Source: Corallococcus sicarius
Lineage (GTDB): Bacteria > Myxococcota > Myxococcia > Myxococcales > Myxococcaceae
NCBI RefSeq assembly: GCF_003611735.1
Contig: NZ_RAWG01000023.1
Location: forward strand, 1-53,447
DNA: 53,447 nucleotides
Direction of reading: 5' to 3'
The notes beneath the pieces are model-generated. The model saw only the letters and a program-made list of their open reading frames with translations. It made no database searches and was not told the DNA's origin. Position numbers and translations under genes: made by a program. This document shows, one piece after another, positions 17,870 to 26,417 of this stretch (position 1 is the first letter of the stretch; the number at the start of each line of letters is the position of its first letter).

Positions 17870-19234
17870 CTACTGGCCCTTCAGCAGCTGCAGGGCGCGG
17901 CTCGCCACCGCGTTGTCGGGCTGGGTCTCCAGCACCTTGCCCAGCCAGTGCTCCGCCTCGGCCGTGGCCTTCTGGCGCTCCTGCGGGGTGCGCGCCTTCT
18001 GCGACTCGTCGGTGTAGAGCAGGCCCAAGCGCAGGGCGAACTCGGTGTTCTCCGGGTTCTTCTCCGCCACGTACTTCAGCTCCCGCTGGGCGGCCGGGTA
18101 GTCGCCTTCCAGCTGGTACACGAGCGCCAGCTTGCCGCGCGCGGGCACCGAGTCCGGTTGCAGCGTCACCGCGACCTGGAAGGCGTCCTTCGCCGCGGCC
18201 ATGTCGCGCTGCTCCAGGCGCAGGTCGCCCAGGCGGAACCACGCGAGCTCCAGCAGGGGGTTGAGCACCACGGCCTTCTCGAAGGCGGCGCGGGCCGCGT
18301 CTGGACGCTGGCGCGACAGGTACAGCTCCCCCAGGTAGAGCTGGTTCTTGCCGTCCTGCGGGGCGCGCTCGATGGCCTGCTTGAACTCGTCCACCGCGCG
18401 GCCGGCGTCGTCCAGGCGCTGGTAGGCGAGCCCCAGGAGGGCGTGCACCACGGCCAGGTCCGGGTAGTCGTGGAGGATCTCCTCGAAGGCGATGAGGGCG
18501 TGCTGGGGCGCGTCCTGCTCGTGCAGGAAGCGCATGCCCTCCTCGAGCTTCGCCTCCGCCGCCTTGGGGAAGCCCTGGAAGGGGTCCGCGATCTGGTTCA
18601 TCAGCGCCCGCGCGGTGGCGACCTCCCCGGGCGTGGGCTTGCCGCGCACGACGGTGCCCAGGGCCTCCACGGCGCCCGCGGTGTCGCCGGTGCGGGCCAG
18701 GGCCTTGGCCAGGGGCAGCTTCCAGCCCGCGCGCTCCGGGGCCAGCTCCACGGCCTTGCGCAGCGGGCCCAGCGCGGCGGCGTACTGCTCCGACTCCAGG
18801 CGCGCGACGCCCAGGCGGTAGTGGAACTCGGCGGTGGTGGGGGACAGGGCGATGGCGCGCTCGAAGGCGGCCACCGTGGGCTGGCCCGCGTCCTTCGCCC
18901 GGGAGAAGAGCGTCAGGCCCAGCATGTACTGGTCCATGGCGCGCTCGTTCCGGGCGATGGCCTGGCGCAGCTCCTCCGCCCAGGCGTCCGCGTGGCCCGC
19001 CTTCACCTGGGCCTCGGTGAGGGCCCTCGCCACGTCCACGTCGTCCGGGGTGCGCGCGTGCAGCTCCCGCAGCAGCGTCACCGCCTTCTCCGGCTGGTTC
19101 TCGTCCAGGTAGGCGCGCGCCTGGGCCTGGGGCGTGAGCGCGGGCCCCGCCGCCTTGCCGTGGCCGCAGCCGGTGGCGAGAAGGCCCAGGCCCAACAGGG
19201 TGACGCGGGTCCAGCGGAGGCGGTTCGTGGGCAT
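17870..19234 (-). CDS. TPR-repeat lipoprotein
   Basis: The 454 residues begin with a signal peptide and lipobox ending LLATGC (Cys23), so this should be a lipoprotein. The remainder is a chain of tetratricopeptide-like helical pairs (for example FHYRLGVARLESEQYAAALGPLRKAVELAPE and LAVVHALLGLAYQRLDDAGRAVDEFKQAIERAP in part), which usually serve as protein-binding scaffolds. I start at ATG 19234; a GTG at 19243 is possible and adds three residues. It follows plsC closely (20 bases). The partner is unknown. Confidence 0.85.
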   Translation of the reverse strand: MPTNRLRWTRVTLLGLGLLATGCGHGKAAGPALTPQAQARAYLDENQPEKAVTLLRELHARTPDDVDVARALTEAQVKAGHADAWAEELRQAIARNERAMDQYMLGLTLFSRAKDAGQPTVAAFERAIALSPTTAEFHYRLGVARLESEQYAAALGPLRKAVELAPERAGWKLPLAKALARTGDTAGAVEALGTVVRGKPTPGEVATARALMNQIADPFQGFPKAAEAKLEEGMRFLHEQDAPQHALIAFEEILHDYPDLAVVHALLGLAYQRLDDAGRAVDEFKQAIERAPQDGKNQLYLGELYLSRQRPDAARAAFEKAVVLNPLLELAWFRLGDLRLEQRDMAAAKDAFQVAVTLQPDSVPARGKLALVYQLEGDYPAAQRELKYVAEKNPENTEFALRLGLLYTDESQKARTPQERQKATAEAEHWLGKVLETQPDNAVASRALQLLKGQ

Positions 19235-19254
19235 CAGGGGCACGGAGGGCTCGC

Positions 19255-20067
19255 TCAGGAGGCTTTCTTGGAGGGGGGCGGAGGCGTCGGGAGGCGCTTC
19301 TGTCCGACGCCCTCCTGGCCCTGGGGGGCGATGGCGTCGTCGGTGTCACCGCCCTTGCCTCCCAGGGAGAGGTTGTCGGCGATGATCTGCGCGCGCACGG
19401 CGCGGGCCAGGCCCTCGCGGTCGTTCTCCGCGAAGGCCGTGGTGTCGATGGGGCGGCCAATCTTCACGCGCACCGGCCCGGGGGTGATGTTCCACGAGTT
19501 CTTGGGCATCACCGTGCTGGTGCCCTCGATGGTGACGGGGCAGATGGGCACGCGGGCCTTGAGCGCGAGCGCGAACGGGCCCTTCTTGAAGGGCAGCACG
19601 CGGCCGTCCTCGGAGCGGGTGCCCTCCGGGTACAGGAAGATGCTGGTGCCCTCGCGGACCTTCTTCGCGGCGCGCTCCAGGGAGCTGATGGCGGAGGCCC
19701 GGTCGCTGCGGTTGACGAAGATGTGGCCCGCCAGCCAGAGGTACCAGCCGATGAAGGGCACGAAGCGCAGCTGGCTCTTGGCCACGTAGCGGAAGTCCGC
19801 TGGCACGGAGATGAAGTGGGCCGGGATGTCGAGCGTGGACTGGTGGTTGGCCACGTAGATGGTGGCGCGCTTGGGGTCCACGTTCTCCCCTCCGATGACC
19901 TCCAGTCGCGCACCGCCGGCCCAGAGGAGGACGGGGGACCAGATCTTCCGGGCCACCCACACCGAGCGTGCCGGGTTGAACGTCACGATCATGGCCGTGA
20001 TGGAGATGAAGAAGCTGACGGCCGACCAGACCGTGGCCACCAAGATGCACCAGAGCTTGCGCAGCAT
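19255..20067 (-). CDS. plsC: 1-acyl-sn-glycerol-3-phosphate acyltransferase (PlsC-like)
   Basis: The enzyme adds the second acyl chain to lysophosphatidic acid to give phosphatidic acid at the inner membrane. The 270 residues contain the acyltransferase motifs NHQSTLD (NHx4D, catalytic His), the second-block FVNRSDRASA, YPEGTRS and VPICPV. An N-terminal hydrophobic segment (about 5-27) should anchor it. AGGAGG lies about 11 bases before the ATG. The C-terminal 30 residues are a Pro/Lys-rich tail outside the fold. The 211-base gap to the divergent kinase gene should carry both promoters. Confidence 0.93.
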   Translation of the reverse strand: MLRKLWCILVATVWSAVSFFISITAMIVTFNPARSVWVARKIWSPVLLWAGGARLEVIGGENVDPKRATIYVANHQSTLDIPAHFISVPADFRYVAKSQLRFVPFIGWYLWLAGHIFVNRSDRASAISSLERAAKKVREGTSIFLYPEGTRSEDGRVLPFKKGPFALALKARVPICPVTIEGTSTVMPKNSWNITPGPVRVKIGRPIDTTAFAENDREGLARAVRAQIIADNLSLGGKGGDTDDAIAPQGQEGVGQKRLPTPPPPSKKAS

Positions 20068-20278
20068 GCGTCGGGTTTCCTCCTACCGGCGGCCTCGTGA
20101 GATGAGGCGGAACCGGGGGTACCGCTCACCAGACGGGCAGCCGGGCGACACTGTCAGGACGCGGCGCGGGCACCTGGACGTGCGGGACGGGGCGGGGGCA
20201 CGCATTTTATCCCGACCCGGGCCAGGGCACCATTGTTTCTGGTGTGTGTCGCTCGCAGGGGTTACAAGCAAGGGTGGC

Positions 20279-20893
20279 GTGGCCAGGAAAAAGTTCATCG
20301 CCATCGCGGGCAACATCGGGGCCGGAAAGACGGAGCTCACGTCCTTCCTGTGCCGGAAGTACGGCCTCACGCCGTCCTTCGAGCCCAATGACCAGAACCC
20401 CTATCTCGCGGACTTCTACAAGGACATGAAGACGTGGGCGTTCCGCTCCCAGCTCTTCTTCCTGACGCACAAGTTCCGCCTGCACCGGGAACTGGAGCGC
20501 ACGTCAGGCACGGTGCTGCAGGACCGGACGCTGTACGAGGACGCGGAAATCTTCGCCAAGAACCTCCACCGACAGCGGCTCATCGACAAGCGGGACTGGG
20601 GGACGTACTGGGAGCTGTACCAGACCATCTCCCAGGCGCTCACGCCGCCGGACCTGATGATCTACCTGCGCTGCCCGGTGGCCACGCTGCGTGAGCGCAT
20701 CCGCCTGCGGGGGCGGACCATGGAGAAGGACATCCCGACCGCGTACCTCAAGCGCCTCAACGCGCTGTACGAGGAGTGGTTCGAGGGCTACTCGCTGTCG
20801 CCGGTGCTGGTGCTGGGGACGGACAAGCTGGACTACCTCACCGACCTGGTGGACCGCGTGGACCTCTTCCGACAGATCGAGAAGCACCTGTGA
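20279..20893 (+). CDS. Deoxynucleoside kinase family protein
   Basis: This 204-residue protein matches the deoxyadenosine/deoxyguanosine kinase family, which phosphorylates salvaged deoxynucleosides. It has the P-loop GNIGAGKTE near residue 11, the DRTLYEDAEIFAKN block and a LID-like stretch YLRCPVATLRERIRLRGRTMEKD. I start at GTG 20279, 6 bases after AAGG; the open frame extends much further upstream but has no similarity there. The stop overlaps the start of the next gene (GTGA), so the two are coupled. Substrate preference cannot be told from sequence alone. Confidence 0.9.
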   Translation: MARKKFIAIAGNIGAGKTELTSFLCRKYGLTPSFEPNDQNPYLADFYKDMKTWAFRSQLFFLTHKFRLHRELERTSGTVLQDRTLYEDAEIFAKNLHRQRLIDKRDWGTYWELYQTISQALTPPDLMIYLRCPVATLRERIRLRGRTMEKDIPTAYLKRLNALYEEWFEGYSLSPVLVLGTDKLDYLTDLVDRVDLFRQIEKHL

Positions 20894-22065
20894 AGGAGGT
20901 CTACGTCCTGGCCACCGAGCGGTCCGGACCGCCGCCCCTGGAGGCGCTGCGCGCCGCGTTCGCCACCGACGAGGTGGAGTTCGTGCCGCACGAGGACGGG
21001 CAGGGCTTCACCGTGCGCGCGGACGGTTCGGAGGTGCGCGTGGTGCTCAAGCCGGAGAACGAGGGCCGCCCGCGCGTCACTCCGGAGCTGTTCAGTGGCA
21101 GCCCGGAGGCCTTCGCGCGCGTGGAGAATGCCCAGGCCTGCTACGCGTTCCTGCTGGAGCCCGGGGGCGCGCAGCCCACGCTGCCCGTCTTCGAGGCGCT
21201 GTGGACGGTGCGCACGCTGATGGAGCAGGTGCCCGGCGTGCTCGTGGACGTGACGGCGTTCAAGCTGCACGAGCCCGAGGACGTGGTGGAGATCACCGAG
21301 CTGGACTTCGACATCCGCGACCACGTGCACCTGCACGCCATCGAGCTGGCGGAAGGCGACACGCCCCTGTGGGTGCACTCGCACGGGATGGAGAAGTTCG
21401 GCGCGCGCGACGTGGAGATCTTCCACCTGGGCGAGGGCGACCTGCTGGCTGCGGAGAGCTTCCTCCACGAGCTGTGCACGGACCTGGCGTTCGCGCAGGG
21501 GCCGGCGCTGCGCTCGGAGGTGTCCACCAGCGAGGGCCAGAGCTTCACGATGGTGCCGTCCGAGGAGGCCCGGGCCAACCTGCTGGGCGTGCCGCTGGAC
21601 GCCTTCGAGGGCCATGAGGGGCTGTTCCTCACCGTGGTGTCGCCCCTGGGCCGGCACAACACCGCGGAGCTGCTGGCGACCTACCGGGAGCGCTTCACCA
21701 AGGAGCCGGCGGAGCAGACGAAGGCCATGCACGAGGAGGCGCAGGCGCTGCTGCCCGCGTTCCTGGCGCGCTTCCAGCGCAAGGGGCTGATGGAGCCCCT
21801 GACATTCCTGGTGCGCGCCCCCTTCGAGACGCACCCGGAGGGCGAGGTGGTGGTGGAGAATCTGTGGCTGGAGGTCGTGACCCGCGACGAGGGCTCCGTG
21901 GTGGGCCGGCTGGTGGATGGCGCGGTGCACACCACCGAGTGGCGCAAGGGCGCTCACGTCGAGGTGGAGGAGAAGCAGATCAACGCCCTGGCCATCGCGC
22001 GGGAGGGCCGTCCGCTCAACGAGCCCGAGCTGCGGGCCCTGCTCACCGCTGAACGCCCCATGTAG
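20890..22065 (+). CDS. DUF2314-like protein of unknown function
   Basis: This 391-residue soluble protein starts at GTG (20890), overlapping the kinase stop. The C-terminal part (about 315-385; ENLWLEVVTRDEGSVVGRLVDG, then RKGAHVEVEEKQINALAI) resembles DUF2314, a small domain often found with protein-analysis or ankyrin-type neighbours. The N-terminal three quarters contain a histidine-rich strand (IRDHVHLHAIEL, VHSHGMEKFG) and a DUF4026-like feel, but I cannot name it. No signal peptide or membrane segment is seen. It is probably co-transcribed with the kinase and perhaps with the FHA regulator 51 bases on. Confidence 0.85.
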   Translation: MKEVYVLATERSGPPPLEALRAAFATDEVEFVPHEDGQGFTVRADGSEVRVVLKPENEGRPRVTPELFSGSPEAFARVENAQACYAFLLEPGGAQPTLPVFEALWTVRTLMEQVPGVLVDVTAFKLHEPEDVVEITELDFDIRDHVHLHAIELAEGDTPLWVHSHGMEKFGARDVEIFHLGEGDLLAAESFLHELCTDLAFAQGPALRSEVSTSEGQSFTMVPSEEARANLLGVPLDAFEGHEGLFLTVVSPLGRHNTAELLATYRERFTKEPAEQTKAMHEEAQALLPAFLARFQRKGLMEPLTFLVRAPFETHPEGEVVVENLWLEVVTRDEGSVVGRLVDGAVHTTEWRKGAHVEVEEKQINALAIAREGRPLNEPELRALLTAERPM

Positions 22066-22116
22066 GCTCCGGTCCTTGCTGGCGCCCCGCCGGGCGCTGC
22101 TAGGCTCCCGCACCGC

Positions 22117-23853
22117 ATGCCGGCACTCCTGCTGCTCACGGGCCCCTCCGCGGGGCGCCGGTACGAGGTCGTCACCCAACTGACCCTCGGGCGCAGCCCG
22201 TCGTGCGACATCCCGTTGGAAGACGACCAGGTGTCGCGCCGCCACGCGCAGCTCTTCCTGGACACGCTCGCGGGACAGGTGCGGCTGCGGGACCTGGGCT
22301 CCACCAATGGCACGCTCCTCAACGGGCAGCGGCTGGCCCTCCAGGAGGAGGCGGTGCTGCGGCCGGGCGACCGGATGCGCGTGGGCGCCACCATCGCGGT
22401 GTTCGAGCCGCCGCCGGTGTCCATCGTCGATGAGCCCTCCGGCACGCCGGCGCCGGAGACGGGGCATGTGCCCATCGAGGAGGTGCTGCCGCACGTGGGC
22501 GCGGCCGCGGCGATGTACTCGGCGGGGACGGCGCTCTTGGGTGCCACCAGCGAGGCGATGGTGCTGCGGCGGCTGGCGGAGGAGACCGCGCACGCGCTCA
22601 ACGCGGATCGCACCGCGGCGCTGCTGAGCGGACCCGAGGGGCTGCGCACCGCGGCGGTGTCGGGGGCCGCGTCCGTGGAGGTGCCTCGCGCGCTGGTGCA
22701 GGCCGCGCTGGAGCGCAAGGAGCTGGGACGCGCGGACACGGCGCTGTGCGCGCCGCTGGTGGCCTCGGGCGGCATGCCCTTTGGCGTGCTGTACGTGGAG
22801 CGTGAGGAGTCCCCCTTCACCGAGGGCGAGGGGCAGTTGCTCGCGTCGCTGGGGCGACTGGGGGGCGAGGCGTACACGGCGGTGCGCTCGCGCGGTGAGG
22901 CGGAGGCCGCGGAGATGCCGTGGGTCACTCCGCTGGGGACGTCGCGGGCGTTTCGCGGGCTGGTGGAAGAGGCTCGGCGGGCCGCGGGCAGCGCCGCTCC
23001 CGTCGTGCTGCACGGGGAGCCGGGCACTGGCAAGGCGCTGTTGGGGCGCTTCCTCCATGGGCGCTCGCCGCGGGCGCTGGGGCCGTGGGTGACGGTGGAG
23101 TGCCGTCAGCCGCTGGAGGCGGTGGAGGTGGCGCTCTTCGGCCGGGCCGGGGCGGCAGGACAGCCTCCGGTGACGTCCGCGGTGCTGCGCGCGGATGCGG
23201 GGACCCTGCTGCTGCGCCACGTGGAGGCGCTGCCCCGTCCGGCGGCGGAGCGGCTGGCGCGGATGCTCGCCCGGCGTGCGGCACCGGCGCGACAGGGCGG
23301 CGAGGAGCCCGTGGACGTGCGGGTGGTTGCGACCAGCTCCGCTCCGGTGTCCCGGCTCGCTTCGCGCGGTGAGTTCGACGCGGCGCTGGCGCGCGGGCTC
23401 ACGGGCTTCGAGCTGGAGGTTCCACCCCTGCGCGAGCGACGGGGCGATGTGCCGGTGCTGCTCGAGTACTTCGCGCTTCGCGCGGCACGGCAGGGCGGAC
23501 GGGAGGCGCCCGTCCTTGGACCGGAGGCACGCCGGCTGCTGGCGGAGTACCCGTGGCCCCAGAATGTGCGCGAGCTGGAGCTGGTGGCGGAGCGGCTGGG
23601 GCGCGTGTACGCGGCGGGCCACGTGGGCATCCCGCAGCTTCCCCCCGAGGTCCGTGAAGGCGCGGTCGGGCAGGCGCCGCGCACGCTGCAGGAGCAGGTG
23701 GCCCGGCTGGAGCGCGATGCCATCGCGGAGGCGCTGCGCGAGTCCGGGTGGAAGAAGGTCCGCGCGGCGGAGCAGCTGGGCATCAGCCGGCCCACGCTCG
23801 ACCGGAAGATGGAGGAGTACGGGCTGACGCTGGAGCGGGGGACTCGCGGCTGA
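22117..23853 (+). CDS. FHA-GAF-AAA+-Fis protein, degenerate sigma-54 activator type
   Basis: Domains in order over 578 residues: FHA (about 1-97; LGRSPSCD, VSRRHA, LGSTNGTLLNG), which binds phosphothreonine; a GAF-like region (about 130-260); an AAA+ domain (about 270-500); and a Fis-type helix-turn-helix (about 535-575; VRAAEQLGISRPTLDRKM). The AAA+ part keeps a Walker A (GEPGTGK, 300-306), PPLRERRGDVPVL and YPWPQNVREL. It lacks the GAFTGA sigma-54 contact loop, and the Walker B acidic pair of GGTLFLDE is replaced by Arg367-His368. It therefore probably cannot hydrolyse ATP or open a sigma-54 promoter, and may act as a phospho-dependent DNA-binding regulator. Confidence 0.88.
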   Translation: MPALLLLTGPSAGRRYEVVTQLTLGRSPSCDIPLEDDQVSRRHAQLFLDTLAGQVRLRDLGSTNGTLLNGQRLALQEEAVLRPGDRMRVGATIAVFEPPPVSIVDEPSGTPAPETGHVPIEEVLPHVGAAAAMYSAGTALLGATSEAMVLRRLAEETAHALNADRTAALLSGPEGLRTAAVSGAASVEVPRALVQAALERKELGRADTALCAPLVASGGMPFGVLYVEREESPFTEGEGQLLASLGRLGGEAYTAVRSRGEAEAAEMPWVTPLGTSRAFRGLVEEARRAAGSAAPVVLHGEPGTGKALLGRFLHGRSPRALGPWVTVECRQPLEAVEVALFGRAGAAGQPPVTSAVLRADAGTLLLRHVEALPRPAAERLARMLARRAAPARQGGEEPVDVRVVATSSAPVSRLASRGEFDAALARGLTGFELEVPPLRERRGDVPVLLEYFALRAARQGGREAPVLGPEARRLLAEYPWPQNVRELELVAERLGRVYAAGHVGIPQLPPEVREGAVGQAPRTLQEQVARLERDAIAEALRESGWKKVRAAEQLGISRPTLDRKMEEYGLTLERGTRG

Positions 23854-23889
23854 GCGCACCGGTCGCCCGGGACGGAGTCCGCGGACGGC

Positions 23890-24816
23890 TCAGGCCTTCA
23901 CGACCGCTGCTTCCTTGCGACGGCTGAGCAGCACGCCCGTGAGGATGAGCGCCGCGCCGAGCGTCTGGAGCAGGGTGGGACGCTCGCCTCGCACGGCCCA
24001 GGCGGTGAGCGCCGCGACCACGGGGATGCCGGTGCCGTAGAGCGTCGTGCGGTTGGTGCCCACCCGCTGCACGCTGCGGAACCAGACGAAGTAGGCGAGC
24101 ACCAGCGGCCCCAGCGCCGAGTACACGAGGGCAATCCACCCCGCGGTGCTCACGCGTGACGCGTCCATCGAGACAACCTGAGAGGCGCCGGCCAGCACCA
24201 CTCCCGGCGCACCCGTGAGCATGGTGATGGCCGTGACGCGCAGCGCGGACACATCCGCGCTCACGGCGCGCGTCCCCACCGTGTAGATGGACCAGCACAC
24301 GCAGCTGCCGACGATCAGCGCGTCCCCCACCCAGGTCTCCGCGCCCAGGTTCGGGCCTCTCGCGCCCACCACCAGCAGCATCCCCACCACCGCCAGCGAC
24401 AGGCCGGCGATGACCGGACGGCGCAGGCGTTCGATGCCGAGCGCCGCGCCCAGGGCCGCCGTCACCACCGGGCTCACCGCCGTGAGCATCCCACTGTTGG
24501 CCGCCGTCGTCCGCGCGAGGCCTTCAATGAAGCACAGCTGGTAGAGCGTGTTGCCCACGAAGCCCAGGCCAGTGAGCCGCAGGAACACCTTCCACGGCAT
24601 CGGCTTCCAGCCCTCCACCGCCCCCAGCACCAGCCCCATCGCGAGCGCCGCGAGCCCGAAGCGCAACGCCATGAAGGCCCGGGGCGGCATGCCTTCCAGC
24701 GCGTCCTTCACGAGGGTGTAGTTCGTGCCCCAGATGACCACGACGGCGATCATCGCCAGGTCGGACGTGGAGAGGAGGCGGGCAGGCGCTGCGACGGCGG
24801 GCGACGAGGTGCTCAC
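23890..24816 (-). CDS. EamA/DMT-family transporter
   Basis: About ten hydrophobic segments in 308 residues and two repeated EamA halves (first from VVIWGTNYTLVKDAL, second from WVGDALIVGSCVCWSIYTVGTRA) identify a drug/metabolite transporter of the inner membrane. The substrate is unknown; members export amino acids, sugars or metabolites. I start at GTG 24816; the frame stays open to 24918, but that stretch overlaps the divergent psuG start and has no membrane or family character. The gene converges on the FHA regulator with 36 bases between stops. Confidence 0.88.
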   Translation of the reverse strand: MSTSSPAVAAPARLLSTSDLAMIAVVVIWGTNYTLVKDALEGMPPRAFMALRFGLAALAMGLVLGAVEGWKPMPWKVFLRLTGLGFVGNTLYQLCFIEGLARTTAANSGMLTAVSPVVTAALGAALGIERLRRPVIAGLSLAVVGMLLVVGARGPNLGAETWVGDALIVGSCVCWSIYTVGTRAVSADVSALRVTAITMLTGAPGVVLAGASQVVSMDASRVSTAGWIALVYSALGPLVLAYFVWFRSVQRVGTNRTTLYGTGIPVVAALTAWAVRGERPTLLQTLGAALILTGVLLSRRKEAAVVKA

Positions 24817-24916
24817 GGCGGCGGGGCATAGGGCGTCACTGTTCCGGACGCAACGTCGACGTTTCCCCACGCCCGTGCTTGTCCGGCCGGCCCGCCCGTG
24901 TCGTAAATGCCCGCCC

Positions 24917-25834
24917 ATGGACTTCCGCTATTCGGACGAGGTGCGACGCGCGAAGGACTCCGGGCAGCCGCTGGTGGCGCTGGAGACGAGCGTCGTCGCG
25001 CAGGGCCTGCCTTACCCCGACAACCTTGCCGCCGCTCGCGCGTGCGAAGAGGCCGTGCGCCGCGCTGGCGCCGTGCCCGCGCCCATCGCCGTGGTGGATG
25101 GCGAGGTGTGGGTGGGCCTGGAGGACGCCGCCATGCGCAGGCTGGCCGAGGGCCGCGAGAAGCTGCTCAAGCTGGGCTCGCGCGACCTGGCCGTGGCGGT
25201 GGCCACCCGCGCCAGCGGCGGCACCACCGTCAGCGCCACCTGCGAGCTGGCCGCCGCGGCCGGCATCCGCGTCTTCTCCACCGGCGGCATCGGTGGCGTG
25301 CACCGTGGCGCGGCCGAGCACTGGGACATCTCCCAGGACATCGCCGCGCTGTCGCGCTACCCGGTCGCCGTGGTGTGCGCGGGGGCCAAGTCCGTGTTGG
25401 ACCTGCCCAAGACGATGGAACTCCTGGAGACCGCGGGTGTGCCCGTCATCGGCGTGGGCACGAACGAGCTGCCGTCGTTCTACAGCCGCGAGTCCGGCCT
25501 CACGCTGGAACACCGCGCGGATGATCCGGAGGCCGCCGCGCGCATCGCCCATGCCCGCTTCGAGCTGCTGGGCCAGGGCGGCGTGCTCTACACCGTGCCT
25601 CCGCCGGAGGAGGCCGCGCTGGCACGCAACGACGTGGAGCTGCACATCGCCTCGGCGCTCGCGGACGCGGACCGGCAGGGCGTGCGCGGCAAGGCGGTGA
25701 CGCCGTTCCTCCTGGGGGAGATGGCGAAGCGCACCGGGGGCAAGAGCCTCAAGACGAACCTGGCGCTGCTCGTGAACAACGCGCGCTTCGCGGGGGCGCT
25801 GGCCGTGGCCTACGCACGCCTCGCGAAGCGCTGA
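24917..25834 (+). CDS. psuG: Pseudouridine-5'-phosphate glycosidase
   Basis: The enzyme splits the C-C glycosidic bond of pseudouridine 5'-phosphate to give uracil and ribose 5-phosphate, used in RNA breakdown. The 305 residues align with E. coli PsuG with a constant offset of eight, so the key residues are all present: Glu23, Lys85 (Schiff-base lysine), Asp141 and Lys158. The ATG at 24917 gives the expected start. The kinase partner gene psuK is not adjacent. Confidence 0.95.
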   Translation: MDFRYSDEVRRAKDSGQPLVALETSVVAQGLPYPDNLAAARACEEAVRRAGAVPAPIAVVDGEVWVGLEDAAMRRLAEGREKLLKLGSRDLAVAVATRASGGTTVSATCELAAAAGIRVFSTGGIGGVHRGAAEHWDISQDIAALSRYPVAVVCAGAKSVLDLPKTMELLETAGVPVIGVGTNELPSFYSRESGLTLEHRADDPEAAARIAHARFELLGQGGVLYTVPPPEEAALARNDVELHIASALADADRQGVRGKAVTPFLLGEMAKRTGGKSLKTNLALLVNNARFAGALAVAYARLAKR

Positions 25835-25851
25835 GCCTCCGGGCCGCTGCT

Positions 25852-26346
25852 TCAGGACTCGCGGTGCTGGAACCAGGACACCAGGTCCTCCAGCGCCGCG
25901 CGGTCCACGTCGTCGAAGGTGTTCTTGTGCTCGGAGTCGATGTCGAGCACGGCGAGCAGCTCGCGGTTGCGGCCGAACACCGGCACGACGATCTCCGACG
26001 CGGAGCGCCCGTCGCAGGTGATGTGGCCCGGGAAGGCGTGCACGTCCGCCACCACCACCGTCTCCCCCTTCGCCGCGGACGTGCCGCACACGCCCTTGCC
26101 GAAGGTGATCTCCAGGCACCCGAGCGTCCCCTGGTAGGGGCCCACGCGCAGCAGCTTTCCGGGCGTCACCACCCGGTAGAAGCCCGTCCACAGGTGGCCG
26201 AAGGCGTGGTGCAGCAGGCAGCTCATCGTCGCCATGGCGCAGATGTCGTCGTCCACGCCCTCGAGGATGGCGACGGCATGCGTCTTCAGTTCGGCATAGG
26301 CCTCGGTCTTCGGCTGACCGCGCAGGTCCAGGGTGACTTCCGCCAT
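25852..26346 (-). CDS. msrC: Free methionine-(R)-sulfoxide reductase (GAF domain)
   Basis: This 164-residue single GAF-domain protein reduces free methionine-R-sulfoxide and so helps against oxidative damage. The three cysteines of the E. coli enzyme (84, 94, 118) all match here at a constant offset: Cys77 (GCLEI), Cys87 (GVCG) and Cys111 (HITCD). The ATG at 26346 follows GAGGACC. It converges with psuG (17 bases) and diverges from the Sir2 gene, with 71 bases for both promoters. Confidence 0.93.
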   Translation of the reverse strand: MAEVTLDLRGQPKTEAYAELKTHAVAILEGVDDDICAMATMSCLLHHAFGHLWTGFYRVVTPGKLLRVGPYQGTLGCLEITFGKGVCGTSAAKGETVVVADVHAFPGHITCDGRSASEIVVPVFGRNRELLAVLDIDSEHKNTFDDVDRAALEDLVSWFQHRES

Positions 26347-26417
26347 GATGGGGGTCCTCGGGAGGGATTTGCCGCCCTCTTCTAACAACCCTCGTGCCCG
26401 CAGGCACAGGAGGCCGT

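Noticed and set aside
16922-19789. A 955-codon plus-strand frame across the end of rplQ, the terminator and three minus-strand genes.
   Set aside because: It reads through a clear intrinsic terminator and is antisense to genes with recognisable domains; its protein is low-complexity Arg/Gly/Leu.
20833-23859. A 1008-codon minus-strand frame opposite the DUF2314 and FHA genes.
   Set aside because: No domain, very high His/Arg/Gln content and complete overlap with two well-supported genes.
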